DNA from: a bacterium
GTDB taxonomy: Bacteria; SZUA-79; Acidulodesulfobacterales; Acidulodesulfobacteraceae
Direction of reading: 5' to 3'
Assembly (NCBI GenBank): GCA_021806125.1
Contig: JAJZYC010000001.1
Span: 1 to 44,476, forward strand
DNA length: 44,476 nt
Program-made: the position numbers and the translations under genes
Notes under the pieces: generated by a model
Database searches by the model: none
Told to the model about the DNA's origin: nothing
The model's input: the letters and a program-made list of their open reading frames with translations, nothing else
Shown here: one piece after another, positions 25,698 through 33,362 of the stretch
Numbering within the stretch: the first letter of the stretch is position 1
Layout of the letters: each line of letters starts with the position of its first letter

Positions 25698-26297
25698 ATG
25701 TCGCTTGTACCTATAGTAGTCGAACAGACGCACAGGGGGGAAAGGTCCTACGATATATACTCCCGCCTTCTAAAAGACAGAATTATCTTTATAGGAGAAG
25801 CTATCGACGATACTTTTGCCAATCTAATTATAGCACAGCTTTTGTTTCTCGAATCGGAAGACCCAGAAAAAGACATAAATATATATATAAATTCGCCGGG
25901 AGGCGTTATAACCGCCGGACTTGCCATTTACGATACTATCCAGTATATAAAGCCTGATGTTTCGACGCTCTGTATGGGCCAGGCGGCAAGTATGGGAGCG
26001 GTTCTTCTGGCGGCAGGGGCTAAAGGAAAGAGATTTGCCCTTCCGCATGCCAGAATTATGATACATCAGCCTTTAGGCGGTTTTCAGGGGCAGGCTACCG
26101 ACATCGATATTCAGGCAAGGGAAATTTTAAGGATGAGAGAAGAACTGAATCAGATTTTAGCTTCCCATACCAGTCAGTCGATAGATAAAATCAGGGAAGA
26201 TACCGAAAGAGATTTTTTTATGAGCGGAGCTCAATCGGTAGAGTATGGAATAATCGATAAAGTGGTAGAGAAAAAAGAAATTAAAAATGCAAAATAA
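25698..26297 (+). CDS. clpP: ATP-dependent Clp protease proteolytic subunit
   Basis: ClpP forms the barrel-shaped serine protease partnered by ClpX. The start at 25698 is chosen over the ATG at 25683 because GGAG lies 9 bases before it and MSLVPIVVEQTxRGERSYDIYSRLL is the usual N-terminus. With it, the protein has 199 residues and the triad is S98 (GQAASMGA), H123 (ARIMIHQPLGG) and D172 (EDTERDFFM), the canonical numbering for the serine. The gene lies between tig and clpX. Confidence 0.97.
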   Translation: MSLVPIVVEQTHRGERSYDIYSRLLKDRIIFIGEAIDDTFANLIIAQLLFLESEDPEKDINIYINSPGGVITAGLAIYDTIQYIKPDVSTLCMGQAASMGAVLLAAGAKGKRFALPHARIMIHQPLGGFQGQATDIDIQAREILRMREELNQILASHTSQSIDKIREDTERDFFMSGAQSVEYGIIDKVVEKKEIKNAK

Positions 26298-26317
26298 TTA
26301 TACAGAGGCAGTTAAAA

Positions 26318-27673
26318 ATGGCAAAAAAAAACAATAACAATAATAACGACGATAACTACGGAAGGGAACTATACTGTTCTTTTTGCGGAAAATCTCAGGA
26401 CGAGGTCAGAAAACTAATTGCCGGGCCATCGGTTTATATATGCGATGAATGTATAAGCCTTTGCAACGATATTATATCGGATGAGGTACAGCCGGTTCCC
26501 TCAGAAGTAAAAGTTGAAAATTACCTTTATAAGCCGATAGAAATTAAGGCTTTTTTAGACCAATACGTAGTAGGGCAGGAAAGGGCTAAAAAGATTCTTT
26601 CCGTCGCAGTTTATAATCATTATAAAAGAATAGAGCATAATCTTTCATTTAAAAACGCAGAAAAACTTCATAATAATAAATCGGGCAAATCAAATACTGG
26701 TTATAATTTGCACGACAAAAACAATACCGACGTGGAAATGCAAAAGAGCAATATTTTAATAATAGGTCCTACCGGAAGCGGGAAAACTCTGCTTGCGCAG
26801 ACGCTTGCCAGAATGCTCGAACTGCCTTTCGCCATTGCCGACGCTACGACGCTTACCGAAGCGGGTTATGTAGGTGAAGATGTCGAAAGCATTCTGCTTT
26901 CGCTTCTGCAAAATGCCGAATACGATGTCGAAAGAGCTCAAAAAGGCATTATATATATAGACGAAATAGATAAGATTGCAAAGAAAACCGATAATGTTTC
27001 CATAACAAGGGACGTGTCTGGAGAAGGCGTTCAACAGGCACTTCTGAAAATTATAGAAGGAACCGTCGCAAATGTTCCGCCTAAAGGAGGCAGAAAACAT
27101 CCGCATCAGGAATTTATAAGATTGGATACAAGCAATATTCTTTTTATATGCGGCGGCGCTTTTAACGGTCTTGATAAAATCATAGAAAAACGGATACATC
27201 AACAGCCTATAGGTTTTAATGCCGGAGTTAATTCCAACAAATCAGGCAGTCCATATGAAATAATGAAACAGGTAGAGACTAAAGATTTATTGAAATACGG
27301 ACTTATTCCGGAATTTATCGGCAGGCTTCCTGTAACAGCAACGCTTGAAGAACTTGATGAGAAAGCCCTCGTAGAGATTTTAACAAAGCCTAAAAATGCG
27401 TTGATTAAGCAGTATCAAAAATTATTCGAACTTGAGGACGTAAATTTAAGATTTACCGATTCCGCCGTTAAGGAAATTACAAAAAAAGCCGTAAAACACG
27501 GATCCGGAGCAAGGGGCTTAAGAACGATTCTAGAATCAATAATGTTAGATGTAATGTATGAAATACCGACCGATCCGACTATTAAAGAATGCGTTATAAA
27601 CGACGATGTTATTATTAATAGCGGTCAGCCTATTCTTCTTTATGAAAAGGATGCCGGCGCAAAATCTATTTAA
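26318..27673 (+). CDS. clpX: ClpX unfoldase, ATPase subunit of ClpXP
   Basis: ClpX recognises and unfolds substrates for ClpP. The 451-residue protein has an Asn-rich start, a zinc-binding domain (YCSFCGKSQDEV...YICDECISLC), Walker A GPTGSGKT, Walker B IIYIDEIDKI, pore loop GYVGED, and the ClpP-contact region with ...IHQQPIGF. Between residues about 110 and 142 it carries a longer Asn/Lys-rich insertion than usual ahead of Walker A. It follows clpP by 20 bases. No lon gene follows, unlike in many proteobacteria. Confidence 0.96.
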   Translation: MAKKNNNNNNDDNYGRELYCSFCGKSQDEVRKLIAGPSVYICDECISLCNDIISDEVQPVPSEVKVENYLYKPIEIKAFLDQYVVGQERAKKILSVAVYNHYKRIEHNLSFKNAEKLHNNKSGKSNTGYNLHDKNNTDVEMQKSNILIIGPTGSGKTLLAQTLARMLELPFAIADATTLTEAGYVGEDVESILLSLLQNAEYDVERAQKGIIYIDEIDKIAKKTDNVSITRDVSGEGVQQALLKIIEGTVANVPPKGGRKHPHQEFIRLDTSNILFICGGAFNGLDKIIEKRIHQQPIGFNAGVNSNKSGSPYEIMKQVETKDLLKYGLIPEFIGRLPVTATLEELDEKALVEILTKPKNALIKQYQKLFELEDVNLRFTDSAVKEITKKAVKHGSGARGLRTILESIMLDVMYEIPTDPTIKECVINDDVIINSGQPILLYEKDAGAKSI

Positions 27674-27711
27674 GTATATTAAAAAAATGTTATAAAATAT
27701 GATTTTTTTTG

Positions 27712-27740
27712 TTGACATATTCATTAAAAACATATATATA
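27712..27740 (+). promoter_or_regulatory. sigma-70-type promoter of the HU gene
   Basis: A perfect -35 TTGACA (27712-27717) is followed after 17 bases by TATATA (27735-27740). The leader would be about 90 bases and ends in AAGGAGG before the HU start. This separates hup from the tig-clpPX unit. Confidence 0.7.
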
Positions 27741-27839
27741 TTATATATACTTAAGTAAAGCACCTGCAAATGTAGCAATACAGGGATGCTTAACTAAAAT
27801 TAAACCGTTAAAACCTTAAAATGTAAGGAGGAAGTTGGT

Positions 27840-28121
27840 ATGACAAAAGCAGAATTGGTTGATGCAATTGCAAAATCGTCCAAGCTTACGAAAGCGGACA
27901 GTGAAAAGGCACTTAGCGCGGCAATCAACGCGGTAATTAACGCCTTAAAAAAAGGCGATGCAGTCAGGCTCGTCGGTTTCGGTACATTCGAAGTGACTAA
28001 AAGAGCGGCAAGAAAAGGCAGAAATCCGCAGACCGGAAAGGAAATTCAGATTAAAGCTTCTAAGTCACCTAAGTTTAAAGCCGGTAAATCTTTCAAAGAA
28101 GCGGTAAATACCGGAAAGTAA
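27840..28121 (+). CDS. hup: DNA-binding protein HU
   Basis: This 93-residue histone-like protein bends DNA and organises the nucleoid. MTKAELVDAIAKSSKLTKADSEKAL forms the helical base. VRLVGFGTFEVTKRAARKGRNPQTGKEI is the HU signature with the DNA-intercalating proline in RNPQTG. HU is preferred over IHF because of the sequence and single-gene context. It has its own strong promoter and the strong ribosome-binding site AAGGAGG. Confidence 0.96.
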   Translation: MTKAELVDAIAKSSKLTKADSEKALSAAINAVINALKKGDAVRLVGFGTFEVTKRAARKGRNPQTGKEIQIKASKSPKFKAGKSFKEAVNTGK

Positions 28122-28179
28122 ACATATTTTTCTGCTGAAAAAGATATACTTTTTCAATGCACGCAGAAAAATATATGTT
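28121..28179 (+). terminator. branched hairpin at the 3' end of the HU transcript
   Basis: AACATATTTTTCTGC (28121-28135) pairs with GCAGAAAAATATATGTT (28163-28179), with two extra bases on the right arm. Inside lies a second perfect stem, TGAAAAAG/CTTTTTCA (28136-28143 and 28149-28156). There is no U-run after it, so it is more likely an mRNA 3'-protecting structure than the terminator itself; a proper terminator follows. Confidence 0.5.
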
Positions 28180-28186
28180 TCATCTA

Positions 28187-28245
28187 AACCCTCATTTTAT
28201 AGTTATACGGTTTCGCTAATTTTTTAGAAATGAGGGTTGTTTTTT
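28187..28245 (+). terminator. intrinsic terminator of the HU gene
   Basis: AACCCTCATTT (28187-28197) and AAATGAGGGTT (28228-28238) form a perfect 11-bp stem with a 30-base loop followed by GTTTTTT. It ends exactly at the base before tRNA-Val. Confidence 0.8.
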
Positions 28246-28322
28246 GGGCGGATAGCTCAGCCGGTTAGAGCATCGGCTTTACAAGCCGGGGGTCACAGGT
28301 TCGAACCCTGTTCCGCCTACCA
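28246..28322 (+). tRNA. tRNA-Val (anticodon UAC)
   Basis: The cloverleaf is complete: acceptor GGGCGGA/TCCGCCT, D arm with GCTC/GAGC, anticodon stem TCGGC/GCCGG with loop TTTACAA (anticodon TAC), and T arm ACAGG-TTCGAAC-CCTGT. CCA is encoded. It begins directly after the HU terminator, so its own promoter is not obvious. Confidence 0.95.
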
Positions 28323-28361
28323 TCGCCTTAATTTAAGCATACGGTCAAATTTGGAATTTCC

Positions 28362-28390
28362 TTGACTTTTTCCTATTATTTGGTTATTAT
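28362..28390 (+). promoter_or_regulatory. sigma-70-type promoter of tRNA-Asp
   Basis: TTGACT (28362-28367), a 17-base spacer and TATTAT (28385-28390) lie 28 bases before the mature 5' end of tRNA-Asp. Confidence 0.65.
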
Positions 28391-28417
28391 TAAACAATCT
28401 CATATCTTGCATTATAC

Positions 28418-28494
28418 GGGGCTGTAGTTCAGACGGTTAGAACGCCGGCCTGTCACGCCGGAGGTCGCGGGTTCGATCCCCGTCGGCCCCGCCA
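28418..28494 (+). tRNA. tRNA-Asp (anticodon GUC)
   Basis: Acceptor GGGGCTG/CGGCCCC with discriminator G and encoded CCA, anticodon loop with GTC in CGGCCTGTCACGCCG, and T arm GCGGG-TTCGATC-CCCGT. The G73 discriminator fits Asp identity. Confidence 0.96.
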
Positions 28495-28592
28495 CTTTTT
28501 AAAATCCCTATTTAAAAATTTCCACTTTTAATTAATTTTTTGGTATAATTATTAAATTTGAAAGGAATTAATTTATAATTTTTTCGAACTAT

Positions 28593-28677
28593 GCGAGAGT
28601 GGCGAAACTGGTATACGCACTGGACTTAGAATCCAGCGGAGCAATCCTTGGGGGTTCGAGTCCCCCCTTTCGCACCA
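28593..28677 (+). tRNA. tRNA-Leu (anticodon UAG)
   Basis: Acceptor GCGAGAG/CTTTCGC, anticodon stem CTGGA/TCCAG with loop CTTAGAA (anticodon TAG), a long variable arm (CGGAGCAATCCTTG) and T arm GGGGG-TTCGAGT-CCCCC mark a class II tRNA-Leu. A73 and CCA are encoded. A TATAAT at 28544-28549 may be its -10 element, with a weak -35. Confidence 0.95.
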
Positions 28678-28733
28678 TATATCGCTATTTTAATTGCGTG
28701 AAATAATTTATATTATTTTAGGAGGATTATAGT

Positions 28734-29468
28734 ATGTCCGGTCACAGCAAATGGAGCACCATTAAAAGAAAGAAAGGCGCTTTAGACGCAAAAAGAGGCA
28801 GGATTTTTACAAATATAATACGCGAAATCATCACAAGCACCAGAATAGGCGGAAAAGATATTTCGTCTAATCCTCGTCTCAGGCTTGCCGTCGATGAAGC
28901 AAAAGCCGCCAATATGCCAAAAGAAAACATAGAAAGGGCAATTAAGAAAGGCGCCGGTGAACTAGAAGGCGAAACATACGAAGAGATAATATATGAAGGA
29001 TATGGACCTGCAGGAGTAGCCCTCCTTATTGAAACGCTTACGGATAACAGAAACAGGACGGTTTCGGAAGTAAGGCACGCTCTTTCTAGGCATGGCGGAA
29101 GTCTCGGCGAATCGGGCTGTGTTATGTGGATGTTCAATAAAAAAGGCGTAATAGGATTCGATGCGGCATCCAATACCGAGGACGCTATAATGGAAATTGC
29201 CTTAGAGGCGGGAGCCGAAGACGTAAAAACCGAAGAAGACGAAATTCTTGTTTACAGCGACGTAAAAGATTTCGAGAACGTAAAATCCGTTTTTGAGACT
29301 AAAGGAATAAAGGAAAAATTTTCAGAAATTTCATACATTCCGCAGACCAATATCGAGCTTAAAGGAAAAGAAGCCGACCAGATGGTAAGGCTTATGGACG
29401 CGCTCGAAGAAATAGAAGGAATTCAGAATATTTACGCAAATTTCGACATACAGGAAGCCGAGAGTTAA
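28734..29468 (+). CDS. yebC: YebC/TACO1-family protein
   Basis: This 244-residue protein begins with the hallmark MSGHSKWSTIKRKKGALDAKRGRIFTN and contains EGYGPAGVALLIETLTDNRNRT. YebC proteins were described as transcription regulators, and some members ease ribosome stalling at proline stretches. Here it heads a yebC-ruvC-ruvA-ruvB run, a very common order in bacteria. A strong ribosome-binding site AGGAGG precedes the start. Confidence 0.95.
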   Translation: MSGHSKWSTIKRKKGALDAKRGRIFTNIIREIITSTRIGGKDISSNPRLRLAVDEAKAANMPKENIERAIKKGAGELEGETYEEIIYEGYGPAGVALLIETLTDNRNRTVSEVRHALSRHGGSLGESGCVMWMFNKKGVIGFDAASNTEDAIMEIALEAGAEDVKTEEDEILVYSDVKDFENVKSVFETKGIKEKFSEISYIPQTNIELKGKEADQMVRLMDALEEIEGIQNIYANFDIQEAES

Positions 29469-29527
29469 GCCGGCTATATATATAGTATTTGCCTTGAACC
29501 GGAATTACTTATGCAGGATTTTGAGTT

Positions 29528-30046
29528 ATGGGCTATCGAATTTTAGGGGTTGACCCCGGGTCGAGATTGACGGGTTGGGCTGTTTTAGACCTGCCTTCTT
29601 TCGGCAAACCCTTCGATATAATATCATGCGGTTTGATAGACGCAGGGAAAAACAAGTTTCCTTCGAATCTCGGCAAAATTTACGATGAGCTTAAGGAAGT
29701 CGCCCTTCAATATCCGCCGGACATTATGTCTTTAGAATCGGTCTTTTCCGGCATAAACCCGTCGTCATTGATTAAGCTGTCGCAGGCAAGAGGCGTAATA
29801 TGCCTGCTCTCGTCGGCTTTGAACATAAAACTCAAAGAATATTCTCCAAGATTCGTTAAAAAAAGCATCTCCGGTTATGGAGATGCCGATAAAAGCCAGA
29901 TGAAAGATGCCCTGAAGCTTATTTGCGCCTCTAACGGCGCTAACGTAACGGAGTTTTTAAACCAAAATCTTGACGATAATATATCGGATGCGCTTTCGAT
30001 TGCAGTTTGCTGTGCTACCGATATGGCGAATTTCGTTAGTATATAA
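29528..30046 (+). CDS. ruvC: Holliday junction resolvase RuvC
   Basis: RuvC cuts Holliday junctions moved by RuvAB. The 172-residue protein begins MGYRILGVDPGSRLTGWAVLD with catalytic D9. E70 lies in MSLESVFSG, and the last acidic residue is D154 in DDNISDALSIA. The position three residues before D154, which is D138 in E. coli and a histidine in Thermus, is asparagine N151 here, with D150 next to it. The gene sits 59 bases after yebC and 12 before ruvA. Confidence 0.95.
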   Translation: MGYRILGVDPGSRLTGWAVLDLPSFGKPFDIISCGLIDAGKNKFPSNLGKIYDELKEVALQYPPDIMSLESVFSGINPSSLIKLSQARGVICLLSSALNIKLKEYSPRFVKKSISGYGDADKSQMKDALKLICASNGANVTEFLNQNLDDNISDALSIAVCCATDMANFVSI

Positions 30047-30058
30047 TTATATATAAAA

Positions 30059-30823
30059 ATGATAGCATTTTTGCGCGGAACGTTAATTTACAGAGATATT
30101 GAAAAGTCGCTTATTATTTTAGAAACGGGCGGGGTAGGATACGAGGTATATATGCCGATGCCGAATTTTGAAAAAAATTCTGCATACGTAAACGAAGGCA
30201 TGGATTTGAGCCTTTTTATCCACACCTACGTCAGGGAAGACAGAATAACGCTTTACGGTTTCGATACGAGGCTTCAGAGGGAAATTTTTTCGCTTCTTTT
30301 GGACGTAAAAGACGTCGGCCCGAAACTTGCCGTTACCATCCTTTCCAGCATAGATGCCGGAAATCTGATAAATATCCTGACTATGCAGGATATATCAGCT
30401 CTCTGCGCCATTAAAGGCATAGGGCAGTCTAAAGCAGAACGGATAATAATGGAGCTGAAGAATAAAATACTAAAGAAATCGGCGGCGTTTAACGATATAA
30501 AAGCTAGAGACATCAGCATAAAGAACAGTAAATACAGGGAAAGCGAAGATGCAAATTTAAATTCGGAAAAATTACGACTGACTCCGGAAAATAAAAACGG
30601 AGGCGAGATAATAAACCGGTCAATAACCGCTGAAAAACAGCCCTCCGATATAATAATGGAATCCGCTCAGGCGCTTGAGGCGCTCGGCTATTCGAGGCTC
30701 GATTCCTTTAACCTTGCAAGCAAGGTGTTCAGCGCGGTTAAATCCGAAGGAAACATTCCGGCCGCCACCGAAGATTTAACTAAGGAATGCTTAAGGCATA
30801 TATATTCCAAGAAAAATTTATAA
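30059..30823 (+). CDS. ruvA: Holliday junction helicase subunit RuvA, long linker form
   Basis: RuvA binds the junction and loads RuvB. Domain I starts MIAFLRGTLIYRD and holds GGVGYEVYMP. Domain II has helix-hairpin-helix motifs DVGPKLAVTILS and IKGIGQSKAERIIMELK. Domain III (about 205-254) carries the RuvB-contact UBA-like fold QALEALGYSRLDSFNLASKVF. At 254 residues it is about 50 longer than E. coli RuvA; the excess is a charged, low-complexity linker between domains II and III (about 143-205). Confidence 0.95.
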   Translation: MIAFLRGTLIYRDIEKSLIILETGGVGYEVYMPMPNFEKNSAYVNEGMDLSLFIHTYVREDRITLYGFDTRLQREIFSLLLDVKDVGPKLAVTILSSIDAGNLINILTMQDISALCAIKGIGQSKAERIIMELKNKILKKSAAFNDIKARDISIKNSKYRESEDANLNSEKLRLTPENKNGGEIINRSITAEKQPSDIIMESAQALEALGYSRLDSFNLASKVFSAVKSEGNIPAATEDLTKECLRHIYSKKNL

Positions 30824-30831
30824 ATATCATT

Positions 30832-31923
30832 ATGGCATCGTTCAAAAAAGAATTTAAAAGCGCGGAAGACGAAAAAATTACGAAAAATGCGTCTGAAAAT
30901 GCGGACGATGCGGTGTCTCCAGTTTCTCCTGAAAAAGATGAGGCGGGCGATTTCGACAACCCCGTAAGGCCGCTATCATTCGACGAATACATAGGGCAGA
31001 CGAAATTAAAGAAAAATCTCCTTATTTTTATAAACGCATCTAAAAAAAGGGCCTCGAACCTTGGACATCACGACCTAGACCACCTGCTGTTTTTCGGACC
31101 TCCCGGCCTCGGCAAGACCACACTTGCGGGAATTATAGCGAAAGAACTCGGCGTAAACATTAAAATAACGTCGGGGCCTTCGATAGAAAAGGCGGGCGAT
31201 ATAGCCGCTCTTTTATCAGCCGTTTCCAACGGCGATATAATCTTTATCGACGAAATACACAGGTTGCCTAAGCCTGCCGCAGAAATGCTTTATCCAGCCA
31301 TGGAAGATTTTAAGCTCGACATCATAATAGGCGAGGGCGCAACGGCTAAATCCATAAGAATAAATCTGCCGCGGTTCACTCTTGTAGGCGCTACGACCAG
31401 AGCCGGGCTTATCCCGTCGCCCTTGAGGGACAGGTTCGGTTTTACCGCCCGCCTTGAATATTATGATGAGAAAGAACTTGCCGGTATAGTAGCCAGAAGC
31501 GCAAAACTTTACGGCATAGGTATCGAAAACGCCGCCGCCGTCGAAATAGCCCGCCGTTCCAGAGGAACGCCCAGGATAGCCAACAGGCTTTTAAGGAGGC
31601 TCAGGGATTATATGGCGCATCTTAAAGAAGACCGCATAACGCTTGAGGTTGCGAAATTCGGCATCGAAAGCCTCGGAATAGATGAACTCGGTTTGGACGC
31701 CAACGATATTCTTTTTTTAAAAACAGTTATCGAAAAATTTGGAGGCGGACCCGTCGGCATCGAAACTATAGCGCAGGCTATGAACGACGAGAAAGACACA
31801 CTCGAAGACGTCGTCGAGCCTTATCTTGTCGCCTGCGGATTTATACAGCGTTCTAAAAAAGGAAGGGTAGCTACGGAACTTGCATACAGACACTTCGGGT
31901 TAATAAAAGAAGATTCGCTGTGA
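30832..31923 (+). CDS. ruvB: Holliday junction helicase motor RuvB
   Basis: RuvB is the AAA+ motor for branch migration. Walker A GPPGLGKTT, Walker B IIFIDEIHRL, sensor 1 LVGATTRAGLI and the arginine finger in PLRDRFGF are present. The C-terminal winged helix ends RVATELAYRHFGL. The start at 30832 (363 residues) is preferred: the upstream ATG at 30787 lies inside ruvA and would add 15 residues unlike the family. Even so the N-terminus before RPLSFDEYIGQ is about 40 residues, longer and more acidic than usual. No ribosome-binding site is seen, so coupling to ruvA is likely. Confidence 0.95.
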   Translation: MASFKKEFKSAEDEKITKNASENADDAVSPVSPEKDEAGDFDNPVRPLSFDEYIGQTKLKKNLLIFINASKKRASNLGHHDLDHLLFFGPPGLGKTTLAGIIAKELGVNIKITSGPSIEKAGDIAALLSAVSNGDIIFIDEIHRLPKPAAEMLYPAMEDFKLDIIIGEGATAKSIRINLPRFTLVGATTRAGLIPSPLRDRFGFTARLEYYDEKELAGIVARSAKLYGIGIENAAAVEIARRSRGTPRIANRLLRRLRDYMAHLKEDRITLEVAKFGIESLGIDELGLDANDILFLKTVIEKFGGGPVGIETIAQAMNDEKDTLEDVVEPYLVACGFIQRSKKGRVATELAYRHFGLIKEDSL

Positions 31924-31968
31924 ACTATTATGCTCATTATGACGGCAAATGTATGTGAATAATAGTTC
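31922..31968. repeat. inverted repeat after ruvB
   Basis: GAACTATTAT (31922-31931) and ATAATAGTTC (31959-31968) are a perfect 10-bp inverted repeat with a 27-base loop, starting within the ruvB stop codon. It has no T-run. It could be an mRNA end structure or a small mobile remnant. Confidence 0.45.
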
Positions 31969-32058
31969 GCATATTACTTTAGAGCAATACGGTATAAAGC
32001 CTTCCGCCTATTCTCAATAAATCTAACTTATTGATTTTCTTAAATGAAACAGAACAAT

Positions 32059-32091
32059 AAAAGGGGACAGATTTAAAATCTGCCCCCTTTT
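32059..32091 (+). terminator. intrinsic terminator after the ruv operon
   Basis: AAAAGGGG-A-CAGATTT (32059-32074), a one-base nominal loop and AAATCTG-C-CCCCTTTT (32076-32091) form a stem with one mismatch. The right arm supplies the T-tract. The GGGGACAGATTT core resembles short dispersed palindromes often seen in deltaproteobacterial genomes, so it may double as a REP-like element. Confidence 0.75.
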
Positions 32092-32170
32092 ATACTTTTA
32101 TACATTATGGCATATTTATTGCAAATAAAAATTTGTATTTTATATTTATTTTTTAGAGGCTTAATTAATC

Positions 32171-33151
32171 ATGGAAAACTATGCGGTATTAAAAGAAGAA
32201 AAAAACGAACCTCAATGCACTGTTTTAAATGTACTTTATTTTAAAGGGATAGGACTTCATACAGGAAAAGAGGCATCCATAGTAGTAAAGCCGTCGAAAG
32301 CCGATTCCGGCATAACGTTCGTCAGGAAAGACTTGAATCCCAACATAATAATAAAAGCTAAAGCGGACAACGTGTGTTCGACTTTGCTTAGAACCAGTAT
32401 AGGGCTTAAAAAGGAAGGGAACGCCAAAGATGTTTCGGGATGTATTTCCACCGTCGAACACTTGATGTCGGCGCTGTGGGGCGCGGGAATAGACAACGCT
32501 TTAATAGAAGTTTACGGATGCGAAATTCCGGCTATGGACGGAAGCGCAAGGGTTTTTTACGAATCTTTTTACGAAAGCGGCATCAAAGAACTTAACGCAA
32601 AAAGAAAATACATCGAAATACTTAAACCGATTACCGTGGAAAGCGAAAGCGAAGGTAAAGGCTCATCTATTTCCGTATATCCTTCCGAAGATTTTGAAAT
32701 ATCCTACGATATGGACTTTAACCATCCGTTAGTACAGTCCGGTTCGTTCGATATGAAAATAGACGGGTTCAATTTTTACGGCGAAATTTCAAAGGCAAGA
32801 ACGTTCGGATTTTTAAAAGACGTCGAATATTTAAAAAAGAACGGCCTTGCATTGGGCGGCAGTTTGGATAATGCTTTAGTGCTTGACGAAATATCAGTCC
32901 TTAATAAAGAAGGTTTGAGATACAAAGACGAGTTCATAAGACATAAAGTTCTGGACTTAATAGGCGATTTATATCTTTCCGGCTACAGAATCAAAGGAAG
33001 GGTGCTGGCAAAAAAGACGGGGCACGATATGAATTCAAAAATAGTAAAAAAAATAGGAGAGCGTTTAATGAACATTCCGTTTACAGTGGAAAAAAAGGAA
33101 GGTAACGGTTTTATTAATGTAAGTAATTCCGCTGCAACTGTTTTTGCATAA
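32171..33151 (+). CDS. lpxC: UDP-3-O-acyl-N-acetylglucosamine deacetylase LpxC
   Basis: LpxC performs the committed zinc-dependent deacetylation of lipid A synthesis, so the cell has a lipopolysaccharide outer membrane. The 326-residue protein shows YFKGIGLHTG, zinc ligands H97 (STVEHLMSA), H258 and D262 (RHKVLDLIGD), the catalytic H285 (KTGHDMN), and the ARTFGF loop. About 15 residues precede the first beta strand. It stands alone between the ruv operon and the porin-like gene. Confidence 0.96.
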   Translation: MENYAVLKEEKNEPQCTVLNVLYFKGIGLHTGKEASIVVKPSKADSGITFVRKDLNPNIIIKAKADNVCSTLLRTSIGLKKEGNAKDVSGCISTVEHLMSALWGAGIDNALIEVYGCEIPAMDGSARVFYESFYESGIKELNAKRKYIEILKPITVESESEGKGSSISVYPSEDFEISYDMDFNHPLVQSGSFDMKIDGFNFYGEISKARTFGFLKDVEYLKKNGLALGGSLDNALVLDEISVLNKEGLRYKDEFIRHKVLDLIGDLYLSGYRIKGRVLAKKTGHDMNSKIVKKIGERLMNIPFTVEKKEGNGFINVSNSAATVFA

Positions 33152-33224
33152 GAATTATCCGCATATTAGAATATTTGAATAGTTTAATATATAATAAATT
33201 TTTCTTAAAAATTATTAATTTTTC

Positions 33225-33254
33225 TTGACAAGTTTACTGTATATATGATAACTT
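33225..33254 (+). promoter_or_regulatory. candidate promoter of the porin-like gene
   Basis: A perfect -35 TTGACA (33225-33230) is followed 17-18 bases later by ATAACT/TAACTT (33248-33254), a moderate -10. The leader is about 100 bases and ends in AAGGAGG. The strong ribosome-binding site and terminator fit an abundant protein. Confidence 0.5.
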
Positions 33255-33362
33255 TTAATTTAAGTTTTTGTTTTAAGCGTTAACGAAGGAAGTTTGACAG
33301 GGGGCTATTGAGTTATTAAGATTAAGAAAAATTTAAAAATCTAAATTACCAAGGAGGTAAAG

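Noticed and set aside
27545..27778. Minus-strand ORF over the clpX end and HU promoter
   Set aside because: It is antisense to clpX with AT-driven composition and no start signal.
30787..30831. Longer ruvB start
   Set aside because: It would overlap ruvA by 37 bases and add residues unlike other RuvB proteins; the ATG at 30832 fits better.
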